The notes under the pieces: model-generated
The model's input: only the letters and a program-made list of their open reading frames with translations
Told to the model about the DNA's origin: nothing
Database searches by the model: none
DNA from: Nageia nagi
Taxonomy: Eukaryota; Pinophyta
Assembly (NCBI GenBank): GCA_050084985.1
Contig: JBITNC010000001.1
Location: forward strand, 18,476,001 to 18,540,000
Direction: 5' to 3'
Length of the DNA: 64,000 nucleotides
Position numbers and translations under genes: made by a program
Part shown: one piece after another, positions 11,383-23,638 of the stretch
How positions within the stretch are numbered: the stretch's first letter is position 1
Layout: every line of letters begins with the position of its first letter

Positions 11383-13450
11383 TATAAGGACCCAATCTCA
11401 ACACTTAAGGTAAATTCCTACTTAAACACCCAATTCATAACATTTGAGGGATGAGCACATTTTTTTTTTAAAAGTTTAAACTAATTAATTAAAAAACAAT
11501 TAAATGCTGAATGTGTTAGAAGTTACTTGTGAATCTTATGATATATTTATCACAATCTTGCTAGCATTGGTTCCAAGCCAAGTCATACATGAGTCTAGAA
11601 GTCTTCTTAACTATATACAATTTCTTGTTTATTAACGTAACTCATTAATAACAACCACGTCTTGCCTTTGTATATTCCTCTAAATATTGTTTCGCATAAC
11701 CCGCTAGCAACCTTTTCTTGAACATAGTGATTTCTTGATGGTATCATATACTTTACTCATATTTCTATCCATCGTCATATCATGACAATTTAATACTTCA
11801 AGGTCCATACGAATCCAAATGAGGATCTCAATTATCTTAACATAACTCACCTTTATAATCCTTATCCTCAAGATGAATAATCATGCCTTTATTTTATAGT
11901 GTTGGCTAAATTTACAACTTAAATTTAAACATCATAATCAAGAACCCAATATGATTTATAAGTAAATCATTCCCAACAAGAGATAGTAGTCTATCTCTTT
12001 TTTATCATATTCATTTTATTATCTTTTCTCAACCTCAAATATTTGCTCAAACTTTGATGCGTATAGGCAAGGGAGTTAGGTCCTAAGCATCATATTGCAA
12101 TTGCATAAAATAAAGTAATAACAACTTGATTTAAATACTAACATTGCATTTATAATTAAAAATTATACAACATCCATAAAGTAAAAGTACTCAAATAATA
12201 AATACCACTTTATTAAATAGAGAAAGTACTTTAAGGCATAAAACAATTATCCATAATTACTTAAATCATCTTCATTTCAATCTTCTAATGGTTGAGCAAT
12301 AACACCTATTACAAGTTTTAAGAAATCAATATAAATTCTTCACAAAAGCAAGAAGAAGATATCAATCAACTTAAATTGAACACGAAATCCCTTGAATGGA
12401 TTTGGATCATAACAACCTTTCTTTTTCCCTATCATGCAACTACATGTTTTTTGAAGGAAAAAGAACACAAAAGCAACACTTCTTTTTCTAGATTTTAAGC
12501 ATTGTTCCTAAAACTCATCTTTTCAAACTAATCTCAAGTAAAACAATAATTCTCTTAAAATAAATTTATCTATATTACTTTATAAGACTAATTTCAATTT
12601 TCTTGATCTAATAAACTCCTATTTTAAAAATATACAAGATCATTCAAAACATACCAAAATCCTTTTCCTAGTGTTTCCTATTTAATTCATCCATAAAAAC
12701 AACACTATGAATTTAAGATAATTTTCAATTATTTTAATTCTTTCTCAAAATAAAAATATCTCTTTTATTTTTCTCTAAAAATTAAAACACTTTAATAATA
12801 TATCTTATAATATATTATCATCAATAAAATTCTCATAAATATATATATATTTTGCTCTTATAATAAAATCTTTATTACTTTAAATAAAAAATATCCATTT
12901 CAATTCAATAGAATGACAACAATTTTATTAATTTCGAAATCAAAATAAAAACAAACTCTTTCATTTATTTATTTAGAAACATAAAACACTAATGAATTTT
13001 ATTAATCTAAAATATAATAGACATCAACAACACGCCCACATGGTACTTCACCCAGAAACTCAGTCCAAAACCTGACAGTAGGATGATATAGGGTGCCTAC
13101 AGGATGACGAACTACCCAATGACCCACTAACAGCACCGGCGAAGGCAGACAAAGAAGAGGGGCGTCAATTGCAGGTCTACAACCAAAGAGTCGATGGGAG
13201 ATCGCATAGGCTATAAGCCTATCTACGGAACGTATGGTGCTTACAAGGAAGGAGAAGGGATTCGTACAGGCTTGAAGCCTTACACCCATAATACTCCCCG
13301 ACGTGGCCAACCAAGGTTATTGGAGTCCCATGTTGGGTTGCCCAACTTTGGGGCTCCATAGCTTGGTCAAACCCTAGATGGGTTAAAAACAAAACATAAA
13401 CTTTTATTTTTGTTTCTTCAAAAATTGTAGAATACAACACGAGTTTCAAA
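11383..13450 (-). repeat. Probable LTR remnant, far end not defined
   Basis: The sequence to the right of the primer site should be the 5' LTR of a minus-strand element. It is mostly AT-rich and contains a GC-richer patch at 13020-13400. I found no second copy and no clear terminus, so the right border is an estimate. Confidence 0.35.
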
Positions 13451-14799
13451 GCAGAGTTATCCAATAATTAAATGAGGATATAGAAGAATAGTATGGTCTC
13501 TTATTAAAATTGTAAAACATAGTCTATTTTAATAAGATGGAGATAAGTTAAAAATCTTTTATAGAATTCTTGGAGAAGCTCTATGAATTTCAAGGTAGTC
13601 TGACATGACAACTACAAGATCTGAGACCACCATTTATTTTACTTGGTGTTTTATCAAACAATTATTATTATTTTAAAGTTAAAATTTAAATGTTACATCA
13701 TTTTGGTGATTTTGCTCACTTTTCTTTTGGATTAGATAATATCATTATTTAATCTTTCAATTAATGAACAAAAGGATGAAGATGGTCTTATCTTTGACAC
13801 TAAGGATTATCTTGAATATACTTTGAATTTAATGATCAAAGTTTGATTGATCAAAATTTACATGGATAAAGACGTCATTGTCTATATCTTAAGTTATTAT
13901 CTAATGTGAATTACTAAGTGAAAACAATATATCTATTATGAAATAGTATTTTCTTGATAACTTACATAGTTGATGACAACATGTTGTCATAGTATTATGG
14001 TAGGAGTGCATCCTTAATATTATTCAAAAGGTAAGATCAAGTGTTTATAGAGTATGAGTGCATGGTTATATTCAATTAAGATTGTGATCAATAATGCCAA
14101 GTGCAAGAAGCTAAATATATAACAAGTAAAGGGACTTGACAAGAGTGCTAATAAAGAAGCTTAACATGGGTTTAAGCTAAAATATGTACAAAGAGATATT
14201 TAGGTTTAAAATTCTTAGTCTTATGATATAAGATCTAAACTAGGATGGATAAGGTATCATAAGAACATCTACATCAATATAACATTAGGATGGAATACTA
14301 TGTGTATGTGCGCACTACTCGAGTCAGAGATAATATATATAGGCATCATAGGACAAATCGAGAATAACAATTCGTGGTTATATATAGATAAAGACTATTA
14401 CAAATTCAATTGGTATTGTATGATCAAATAATAATTAATACCTCAATTATGTTACCATATGTATTTTATTTTGTAAGACCATCTAATAACAAAAAAAGAA
14501 GTAAATTATTCCATTAAATATTTATGATGAATGACAAAAAAAATTATAATAAAATAGAAAACAAACTTAACAAAACAAAGTTAACCCTCTAACGATTTTG
14601 AAAAATCTTAAGAAAATAAAAAATATTTTTCTTGAAATATATTCATCATTATTTTCTATTTTAACACATTTTCAAAACATATAAATAACTTTATACTTGA
14701 TAAAACATCTTAAACCTTCATTAAAAAATAAAAAACTATTTTTTTAAGTTATATCATACCAATATAAATATTTGTATTTTATTTTTATACTATTTCTTT
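13451..14799. other. AT-rich intergenic sequence
   Basis: No gene, repeat or element that I can support is seen here. Confidence 0.4.
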
Positions 14800-14934
14800 T
14801 ATTATAAAATGAAATATTTTAATATTCTTTGATCAAAATTTTCTCCAGCTAGCATACTTCTTTTTTCCCCTTGAGAAAGGACTGGGTCACCATGTTCTTC
14901 ACTTTTATGGTTATGTTCTTCTTTACTTTCCTTG

Positions 14935-15412
14935 GACGAAAAGAAGGTTTTGGATTTGGCTAATACATCATTTATATAATCTTCCATGATATCATGTATG
15001 TAATCATGGAAAATGTATGTCATTTCTCATTGGTAAGTAGCTCCCACATTCTTTAGGCCAAAAAGCACTACTTTATAAAAAAATGTTCCCCAAGGTGTTG
15101 TGAATGTTGTTTTATGTTGATATTTTGGTTATACTTTTATTTGGTTGTATCTTGAAAATCCATCCATAAAGATAACATTTCATGTCCAATAGTAGAGTCA
15201 ACCAAACTATCTATTTTTGATAGTGAAAAATCATCCTTAGGGAAAGCTTTATTTAAATCTCTAAAATATGTGGATATGTGAATCTTCCAATTGGACTTTT
15301 TAATCGGTACCATGTTGGAAATCCAATCAGAATAATCAATAGGATGGATGAACTTGGATTCTAAAAGTTTTTGTAACTCTTCTTTTACCATTAATTTTAT
15401 TATTAGATGCAT
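14935..15412 (-). pseudogene. Gypsy-1 reverse transcriptase, N-terminal part
   Basis: The frame from 15412 reads LMVKEELQKLLESKFIHP, then SDWISNMVPIKKSN and FRDLNKAFPKDDFSLSKID, the standard N-terminal part of a gypsy reverse transcriptase. After a frameshift it continues with GLKNVGATYQ and IHDIMEDYINDVLAKSK. The active-site box is YIND where YVDD or YIDD is expected, a catalytic Asp to Asn change. Homology stops at about 14935 and unrelated sequence follows. Confidence 0.85.
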
Positions 15413-16297
15413 CTTATGTAATTTCTATTTAACCAATTTAGCATCTTCTTTAATACCTAGGTTATGCACCACTAAGTTCAGATCTAGTTTCGACATATCA
15501 ACATATAATAATGCAAATATTTTTTATTTTTCTTTAAGTATAGATATGCATTATTATCTCTCATATTTAGTTAGTGATTTTTCTAGTTGAATAATCTTAG
15601 GATTGTTAGGATCATCACTTAAGTCAACCTCAATGGTTTCTTCAATTAACATGTGAGACCCTTCTTCCAACTACTTTGGTATCAAAATCCAATTTTTATC
15701 ATTTATGTTGTATTCTTCTTCTTCACCTAAATTTTGGTCTTCCAAGGTTGTATTTATGTTGAATTATAAAGTTTGTAATATAGTATCTATATATTTAAAA
15801 TCTTGTACTGTAGGTAGTTTAGAGATTAATGCAAAATTCGTAGTGTCTTCATCTAGCCAAAAGTATGATGAATAACTATTTGAGTTTATCAGGATTGATG
15901 ATTTAAACTCATCACTTCCAAACCAATTAAAAGATTTTTTTTTTTAACTTCATTAGATTTTTTGTGATTTATACCATGTTACTTGATACAACATAAAGAA
16001 ATAATCTTTCTAAAGATAATGTTTCATGTTCCACATTATCTTTAATTATTTTCCTTTTAGATTTTTCACATGACTTTTCATATCCTAGCTTTTTTGGTTC
16101 TAGATCAACTATTTTACAACCATATTCCTTTTGATTCTTACTTTTGTATCCCAATATTTTTTTATTAGTACGTAATTGGTAATAAACATCGATTGTATAT
16201 CTAGGTCCTTATTCATATCGACCTAAACCTCATCCTTTCCATTGAAATCTATCAAAATATCTTCGAATAAACAACCTCACATAAGGGGATAAATAAT

Positions 16298-16699
16298 CTA
16301 ATGAATTACAGAAAACACCTTCATGTGGTTGAGGTAGAGGAAGTACAGTGGTTCTATAGGACCTGTATAAACAAATATTGTTTGATTAAGAACTTTTCCT
16401 AATGGCACCAATTTCCCCACTACATTGGGAGACTCTTTTAGTCTTCCAATTTCTTGAGTAGAATGAACACTGAAAATAACATCATCGGTTTCAAATTCCC
16501 TTATACCAAAATCTATCAATTTTATGGTTATCGGGTAAATATTTGATGACTTATCATTTCTTGTACAATCATCACTTTTTACTAATGTATCCATGGGAGA
16601 AGATATTTTTGATGAGGAAGATTTACTTAACTCATCAAACTTTTGCACTCTTTCCTCCCAAGTACATTTTTGTTGAGGCACGGGTTCTATTTTTGGCAA
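16298..16699 (-). pseudogene. Gypsy-1 linker between protease and reverse transcriptase
   Basis: An open frame of 133 codons rich in Ser, Lys and acidic residues, in the position of the linker between gypsy protease and reverse transcriptase. I see no known domain. Unlike Gypsy-2, no G-patch-like motif is visible here. Confidence 0.45.
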
Positions 16700-16859
16700 A
16701 GAATCATTACTAATCTTTCATTGAATTTTGGATGATTCTTGATTGATAGTATGTTCTTCATTTGAAGAGCTCAATGCAAAATTATTATTACCCACCCTAA
16801 CAATTGATTATTTTTCTAGTGGTATTGGTGTTGTAAAATAATGAGTAGATGGTAAAGCT

Positions 16860-17300
16860 ACTTCTTTTGATAAATGTGCACTATTACAGTGTGAATATGA
16901 ATTTTCATCTCTATGCACATAATCCACTACACTCTTGTGAATGTACTTTAAACATTTATGATAGGTTGATGGAATGTATTTCATGTTTCTAATCCAAGGT
17001 CTTCCTAAAAGGATGTTATATTGAGTTATGTCTCCTTCAATTACTTATAATATTGTTTGCACTATTTTAGACCCTACAGTGATAGGTAATGAAATTTATC
17101 TCATTGTTGAACATAAAGTGTCATTGAATGCTTTTAATTATAATATTGGTGCACAAATATGTGAAAATGGAAGATTCAAATTCTTATACATAGTTGTTGA
17201 CATATTATTTATCATTGAACTTTCATCAATTAATATTATTTTAAAATCATTTTCGTCCACCTTAGTTATGATATACAAAGGAGGATCTTTACCATGAGTC
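16860..17300 (-). pseudogene. Gypsy-1 aspartic protease region
   Basis: The minus-strand translation contains ILIDESSMINNM at the place of the protease active site, where DGG or DSG would be expected. It then reads NILLGRPWIRNMKYIPSTYH and KCLKYIHKSVV, a gypsy protease C-terminal signature shared with Gypsy-2. The active site appears changed and stops interrupt the frame. Confidence 0.7.
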
Positions 17301-17779
17301 TCATTTGATTATTTAACTTCATGATCATACAAAATAAAAGTAGTGTTTTGAATTATTTTAATTTTCCCTACAAAAGGCATAAAGCTTTTAGGATCATTTA
17401 TGTCCAACTTAATTATCTATAATAATTGTTTCATTACATATATATGATTCTTAGATTATTGTAGTAACTCGAATAGAGACATTTTCACTTACAAATTCTT
17501 TAATTGTTGATGTATGGCTCCTTTCACTAAAACCTTGAGAGGTTGGGGTCTAGGTATGTTGGGCTATATAACAACCTCATCTGGTTGATTGTTTGGATTA
17601 TTATTTTATCTTCATTGTACCCTCTAAGCTCTCATAGTAATGTTTACCATTCCTACAAATGTTGAGTTTTTATAACTCTAATTATGTGTTACTTGATTCT
17701 CAAGTGGATGCATTGAAATATTGTTAGCTTGATGTTGAGGAAGAGGATTTTGATAGATTTCAAAATTTTAGTTAGGGAT

Positions 17780-18900
17780 AGCTAAAGGATTATCAACTTC
17801 CAATTTTCCTTGATCAATTAGATTTTGAATTTTATATGTTGTAAAGTTTCACACCTATTTGTATCATGACCCTTTTGGCGATGGAAATGAAAAAATTAAT
17901 TTTCATTATACCATATATTATTTTTAGCATTAGGATGTTCAAGTATTGTATCTGGTAATGTAATTACTTGATGATCATAGATTTTCTTCAGAATATCATA
18001 AAGAGACTTTGACAAAGGTGTGAACTTTCTTTTTGGTCTAAAATTATTTTCCTCTTTTTATGGAGGGTTTGGTTATGCTTATTTGATGATAGAGATTTTG
18101 TTAGCTGATGATGGTTTACTTATTTGTTCTATTTGATTTTATTTTTAACATAAGGTTCCTTTTTCTTACCTTTTATCTCACCATCTTGGATCTTGATCTT
18201 TACAATTATAACATCTTGAGAGATGGCTTCGTCGAAGGTCTTATGTTGTTGAATCAATAGGGTACTAGCAATCGACCTCAAAAGAACTTTAACTAAATAT
18301 TTTTACCAATTCTTCTTGAGGTAGAATGTAAGGCATTCTTATCAATATTACCCTCCATATCAAGATGAAATCAATAATTGATTCATCTTGGAATTGTTGT
18401 AATCATGTAAGATTAGTGATGGAAGTTTTATTTTTAATATTTATTCTTAAATGTTCCAAGAAATTTTTTTCCAATTGAGCATATGAATGAATGCTATATT
18501 CTATTAGGTTGTATAATCCATTGCTTGTCTAGCAAGTTTCATGGGAAAGATATGTAGCATTAATGCATCATCATTAGTAATAACATAACTTGAATACTTA
18601 AATCCTCTAAGATGTTCTTTAGGATCTTTCTTTCACTTGAATGGTTCAATTTTTAGAATTTCAAATTTGAAAGGAATCTCTTTTTTGGGAACACTTGGAT
18701 GAAAAGGTTCATTGCAAATTATTTCATATGATACCTTTTGTTTATTTTGCAAACGTAGCTCTTTTTCAATTTCCATCAACCCTTTATGAAGATCATTTGT
18801 TTCTTTTAGTTGATTTTGATATGTGAGGTATTCATCATTTCTATGATCCATGTTTCCTTCATACCTTTGGAATGATTCATGTACTTGTTCAGAAGGTGTC
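17780..18900 (-). pseudogene. Gypsy-1 gag core and HxxxxHD-type knuckle
   Basis: Minus-strand fragments include CNEPFHPSVPKKEIPFKF (about 18660-18715) and the capsid-like KEHLRGFKYSS region after it (about 18600). Then comes HRQKGHDTNRCETLQHI at about 17830-17890, the CxxHxxxGHxTxxC-type region usual in gypsy gag. The same order and motifs occur in Gypsy-2. Gag forms the virus-like particle; this copy is frameshifted. Confidence 0.75.
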
Positions 18901-19299
18901 TGGCACCATAGTAAACTCCATCATATGATGGATAAGGTGGTGGGGGTTGAATGGAGGTAATTAGTTTTGCATTTGTTTTTGGTTTAATGGTGATCTAGGA
19001 GGATAATGTGATTGTATCTTATTTTTAAATGGAGGTAAATGATACCTTTGAAGCTCATCTTTTCATTTTCTAAGTGAAGCTTCTTTTCTCTTAGCTAGGT
19101 AAGGGTCTTGATATTTAGACACTCCATGAACTTGTGGTGATAGAGATCATGCCCTAGGTTGTTATTTTTTATCTTTCCCCATCATTTGATTAGGTCCAAA
19201 TTGGATTTGGATATTTTTCTTATTGGTAGTCTATTTTGATGTACATTGAGCATGGATTGTGCTTGCAACCATGGTTGTTGAACAAATCTGATGGGTTTA

Positions 19300-20033
19300 G
19301 TTTGTTGTTATACACCTAGATTATACAAAACCATTTTATGTTATGGTTGGCGTTGTATATTATTTTGGACTGGATTTTCTTTTGTATGTGCATAGGGAGG
19401 TATTCCTTGTAATCTATACTTTATAAGATCATGATTGTATCTTACTTCACATCCTTGTTTAGGTGTTCTATGGATTGATAAAGGATTTGGTGTATTTGAA
19501 TTTAAAATATAACAAGGGTTATTATAAACTCTAGAACAATATCTTGATTCTAGCATAAGGGTAGCTATGTGTATGGAGATTTAATCAACAAATTCTTTTA
19601 TTTTCCTAGATATGGTGGGAGGAGTATAATCATATATTCTTAGATATGATTGAACTAAACATCCATCCAGTAGATAACGTTTGGTATGATCATACTTCAT
19701 TCTAAAAGGACCTCTTTGAAGGATGGTAATAGTTGAATGATTTTTTTAAGGGGGTATATTTCTTAATACAATCTCTTCTACACCATCAGCTGGTTATGTG
19801 TCTTCTGCTAAATAATCTAGGTCTAAATGAAGACTATAGGCATGAGAAGAATGAGGGATTCATAGTTTTGTTAGAATTTTTATTACTATATCTAAGTCAT
19901 TATCAATAGAATTTAAATAAGCTGAATTTATTTCTCAAGGAGTTTCTCTTCTCGAAGTGTTCCTACTAGACCTATGACTCCTTCAATCTTTTAAATAGTT
20001 TTTGTTGTTTGGTTCTTACTCTTGATGAGCCAT
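19300..20033 (-). pseudogene. Gypsy-1 gag N-terminus
   Basis: The likely start is ATG at 20031-20033 (MAHQE), followed after four codons by an in-frame stop. Downstream the frame is kept in pieces, the longest at 19341-19556 (71 codons). Assignment rests on position upstream of the recognisable gag core. The N-terminal part itself carries no known domain. Confidence 0.45.
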
Positions 20034-21184
20034 TTGAGACCAAGAGTTAACCATTTTTTAGTTTTTTGATAATGTTTTTATTTGTATTTTTTACCAAAAT
20101 ATAGGGAAAAGAAAGCAAAAATTGAACATAGCAATTCTATTTTTATCTTTTAGATTTATGTTTGTGAGAAAATAATTATATGCACAAACAACCTAAATGC
20201 ATACTCCCCTTTTCAATGTGATTATATTTTTCTCACTTGTTGGTATATTAAATTAATCTTTTTAATGAGTGGTATAAATTGTACATTTTATATTGTTAAT
20301 TTTTCTAAATTTTTTTGTCTAGTCAAGTGTTTAAGTAAGGTAGGTTGGTAATCCTATAAGCAATATAGGGATAAGCAATGACTTGGTACTTAAAGTGGTA
20401 CCTTGAGTACAATGGGGCTTGATTAATTCCATTGAGAACTATCTTGGTGATGAAATCCAGGTATAGCCATTTTTTTATAGTCGTTTGATAGAAAGTAATG
20501 ACTTCTAACCTATGAACTTGATATTCATCTCTAGGTTTTAGCTCTAAAACACATTATATTTTTTCAGTGGGAACATAAGAGAATAAGAATCAATGGTTGA
20601 TAATGACCTCCAACTCATTGATGTTCATTTTTAAAGGTCTCATGATTATATATTTAATCAAAATAAAATGCTTGTTGATATAATTTCTAACCCTCTCGAT
20701 CATACACATCCATTAATTAAGCTTTTTAAATGTGATTCAAACAATATTTTAATTAATGTGCAAGTTGATCTAGATACCCATAAGATTCATTACCTTTTAA
20801 TGAGATTTATTAACCAAAAGAAATATTAAAAGGTGGTTTAAGTTTTTAATGTGAATTAATTTCCTTTAATGCAAGTTTGTTTCCCCTCAATATGAGTCCC
20901 AATCCTTTGACCACCTTTTGAAATGATAAGGAAGACAAGTAAGAGTATTAATGTCTAGAAAATAACCACCAGATTCATTACCTTTTAGTATATCATAATT
21001 TACCTTAAAATCGATAAATTCATCTTATGTTCATTCTAGACTTAATGATGATTAATTACACCTTCTAAGTGTGGAAGTAACTTAGTGTAGATTCTTTTAC
21101 CAGATTAATGTAATAAAGTAAAAAAAGAAAAAAAATTATTTACCCTTTTTCAATTGCATCCATTTTGGTCACCTCAGATTGTTT

Positions 21185-22519
21185 TTCTACACAAAGGGAG
21201 AGCATATGTGGACAAGATAAAAAAAATATTAAGTGAATGAGTTTGTTTGTTTGTATTATCCCTTCCCAAATAGAGAAGAAATAAATATACTTTTGAGAGT
21301 TAAAAAAATAAAATACCAAAAATAATGCATATTATTACTGATATTCAATACCCTCCCTTACATGCATTCTAAGCATAGTAATCATAAACAAGGTGTTATT
21401 TTTTATCCTTAGTCTTAATTCCTAAGTTGCACTTGCAAAATTGATGAGAATAAAAAAATTAACCTTTTGTTCATAGTTGCTAGCATCTTTATAGAGTCAT
21501 TGGAATTTTGATATAGTCGTTGGCATCTGATATGCAATAATCAACATTTTTGCAACTTAAGCCTGGAATAATATAGAACACAAAAAAATGAAATCAACTT
21601 CACTACCACACGATGCAAACCATAAAAATATGAAAAACCCCATGCATCTTATCACTGATGTTGTTTGCATACAAGGGTCCTCCTTCTAGCACCAGAATAT
21701 CATACTCAAAAAGTAACCATGTTAGTAAACAAGACAAGACATGTTACAACCAACATTTTTCTTTATTGCTCTTAAGTAGACCTCAATGATACAAATGATG
21801 AATCTATTTTGATTCATTGCCTTGCAAAAGGGATTTTTACAAAAGAATGTTTAGGCATTTGTATGCCTATTTTTAGTATCTGAAAGTCTCGAAGATTATC
21901 TTTTGAAACCTACAAAAGGATGTGGATCTCTCTATTCTCTTCAACTCCTTAAGACTTTCTTTGATCAGTTCAACTACTCTGCAACTATGGACCCTACACA
22001 CATGCGAATAGAAAAGACATCAAACATATATGTTCATATCATGAAATCAACATAAAATGAGCATAAATAAGCATCTAAAATGTATACTAATAATGTATCT
22101 AACTCAATAAAACCTGGATGTGTTTCAATAGAGTAGATTTGTATTCAAACTGGGTCCCTTTGCTTCATGATAGAAGGCTTTATTTATAGATTTTAAAAAT
22201 AGGTAAAGTTTCCAATTTTGAGATAAAAATTTGGATAAAAAAGCCTATCCAAATTTGTCATGGTTATGATATGAAGTAGGGATGTGTGGGATGGATGATG
22301 AATCATATGTTATCTTTTTCTTTCTTTCTAATATGGTTTAGAAGTTGCCATTTTTATTTTGCTTTTTCCAAATATAGAGTCTTTGAATTCTGGCCTGAGT
22401 CGTCAACAATTGAAGTTGGAAGTTGGCATTTGGCAAATTATAGTAAAATTTTAATTTTAATTTTAATTTTTTCATCCTTCTTTCATATATTAAAAGAAGG
22501 TCATTTTTGGGTGTCTACA
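21185..22519 (-). repeat. Gypsy-1 5' LTR
   Basis: The minus strand starts TGTAGACACCCAAAAATGAC at 22519, a typical start for plant gypsy LTRs. A TATA-like box (minus-strand CTATAAATAA) lies at about 22180-22189. The inner border is set near 21185, where the minus strand reads ..AACAATCTGAGGTGACC, perhaps a decayed primer site. That end is uncertain. Confidence 0.55.
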
Positions 22520-22528
22520 AGTGTGTTT

Positions 22529-23622
22529 TGATAAGTAATGATGCCATTAATATTGTATGCATGATACCAAGGCCAATAATATTTTTTAATGCAATATTAG
22601 TCTCCCTAATGAGGCATTGCATACCTAACACTTGGATCTTGTAAATTAGAATACCTAGGTAATATTATGACTCACATGCTTTGATATGGCACACTTATCA
22701 TTAAATGGATCCTAGATCTAGATGTTGTACAAAGAGAGCATATTGACCCACACATTGGGTATTTGGGTATCTCGAGGCCCCACATCTCAACCTTGGAGGC
22801 TTAATAGTAAGTGGTGATACTAAGGAACATGGAAGTATCCCCTTATCCAAAATTGGTATTCTTGGCCCTTGGATGTGATTAATCTCATCCTAAGTCTTTC
22901 TATCTTAAATATTGGTATCATGAGCACACAAATCATTCTTGTAAATCGTTGGATCAACTCAACTTGAGATTAGAAGATCAACCACCTAGCCTATAAAAGG
23001 AATATCACTAGAACACATGAGATATGCTAAATTAATTAAACCTCCTTCTATCAGATTGAGTGTGAGAACTCTATCTTTTCAACTTCTAAGCTTCATTCTT
23101 TATTTGAGGTCTTGAGGTGATTAAAGGCTAGCCTCTTTCTTACTCCATCCATTAAAGAGAAGAATTTGGTTGTTCCATTGGTAGAGAGGTAAGGAATCCT
23201 TGGGCTTATCCTTATCATTGTTGTGATTAGTGATGCCTTGAATCCATCTATAATAACCCTATTAGATATAATCCCGATGTAAGTTCCTTAGGTATCAAAA
23301 ATAGCATCATTACAATATTATTATCAAGGTATTATAATTAAGGCTCTCTCATCTTTTAATTCAATCACATTATTTTGATATCATTATCCTATTATATCAT
23401 ATTTTCTTGAATGTTAGATCTAGGAGTATGTTTTGGCATTATTAATTTGTATTTGGCTTCCTAATCACCTACATTAGGTAATTGATCATAATATAGTCTT
23501 AACACTAATAGCTAGATGTTGGATGTATTATATCATTTTGTGCTTAATTGGTGAGATATAGAGGTTAAATATAAATGTCCCTCTCCTAAGGCACATTTGA
23601 GCATGAGCCATTAGGCTCATCA
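22529..23622 (+). repeat. Plus-strand LTR with TATA box
   Basis: The LTR ends CTCATCA at 23622, just before a primer site. The likely start is TGATAAG at 22529, which gives matching TGAT..ATCA ends. CTATAAAAGG at 22991-23000 is a good TATA box. Its start lies about 10 bases from the start of the oppositely oriented Gypsy-1 LTR. No second copy is in the window, so its family is not established. Confidence 0.55.
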
Positions 23623-23625
23623 TAA

Positions 23626-23638
23626 TGGTATCAAAGCC
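23626..23638 (+). promoter_or_regulatory. Primer-binding site (tRNA-Met type), plus strand
   Basis: The sequence TGGTATCAAAGCC lies three bases after the LTR end at 23622. It matches the plant initiator tRNA-Met primer site except for one base. Confidence 0.7.

Larger units (their letters stand above)
14800..22519 (-). mobile_element. Gypsy-1: degraded Ty3/gypsy retrotransposon
   Basis: On the minus strand the order is LTR (about 21185-22519), leader, gag (from 20033), zinc-knuckle-like region, protease, linker and the beginning of reverse transcriptase (to about 14935). The remainder of reverse transcriptase, RNase H, integrase and the 3' LTR are absent, so the element is truncated on its 3' side. 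Many stops and frameshifts interrupt it. Its gag and protease resemble those of Gypsy-2 (28352-33995), so the two belong to related families, but they are clearly diverged. Confidence 0.8.
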
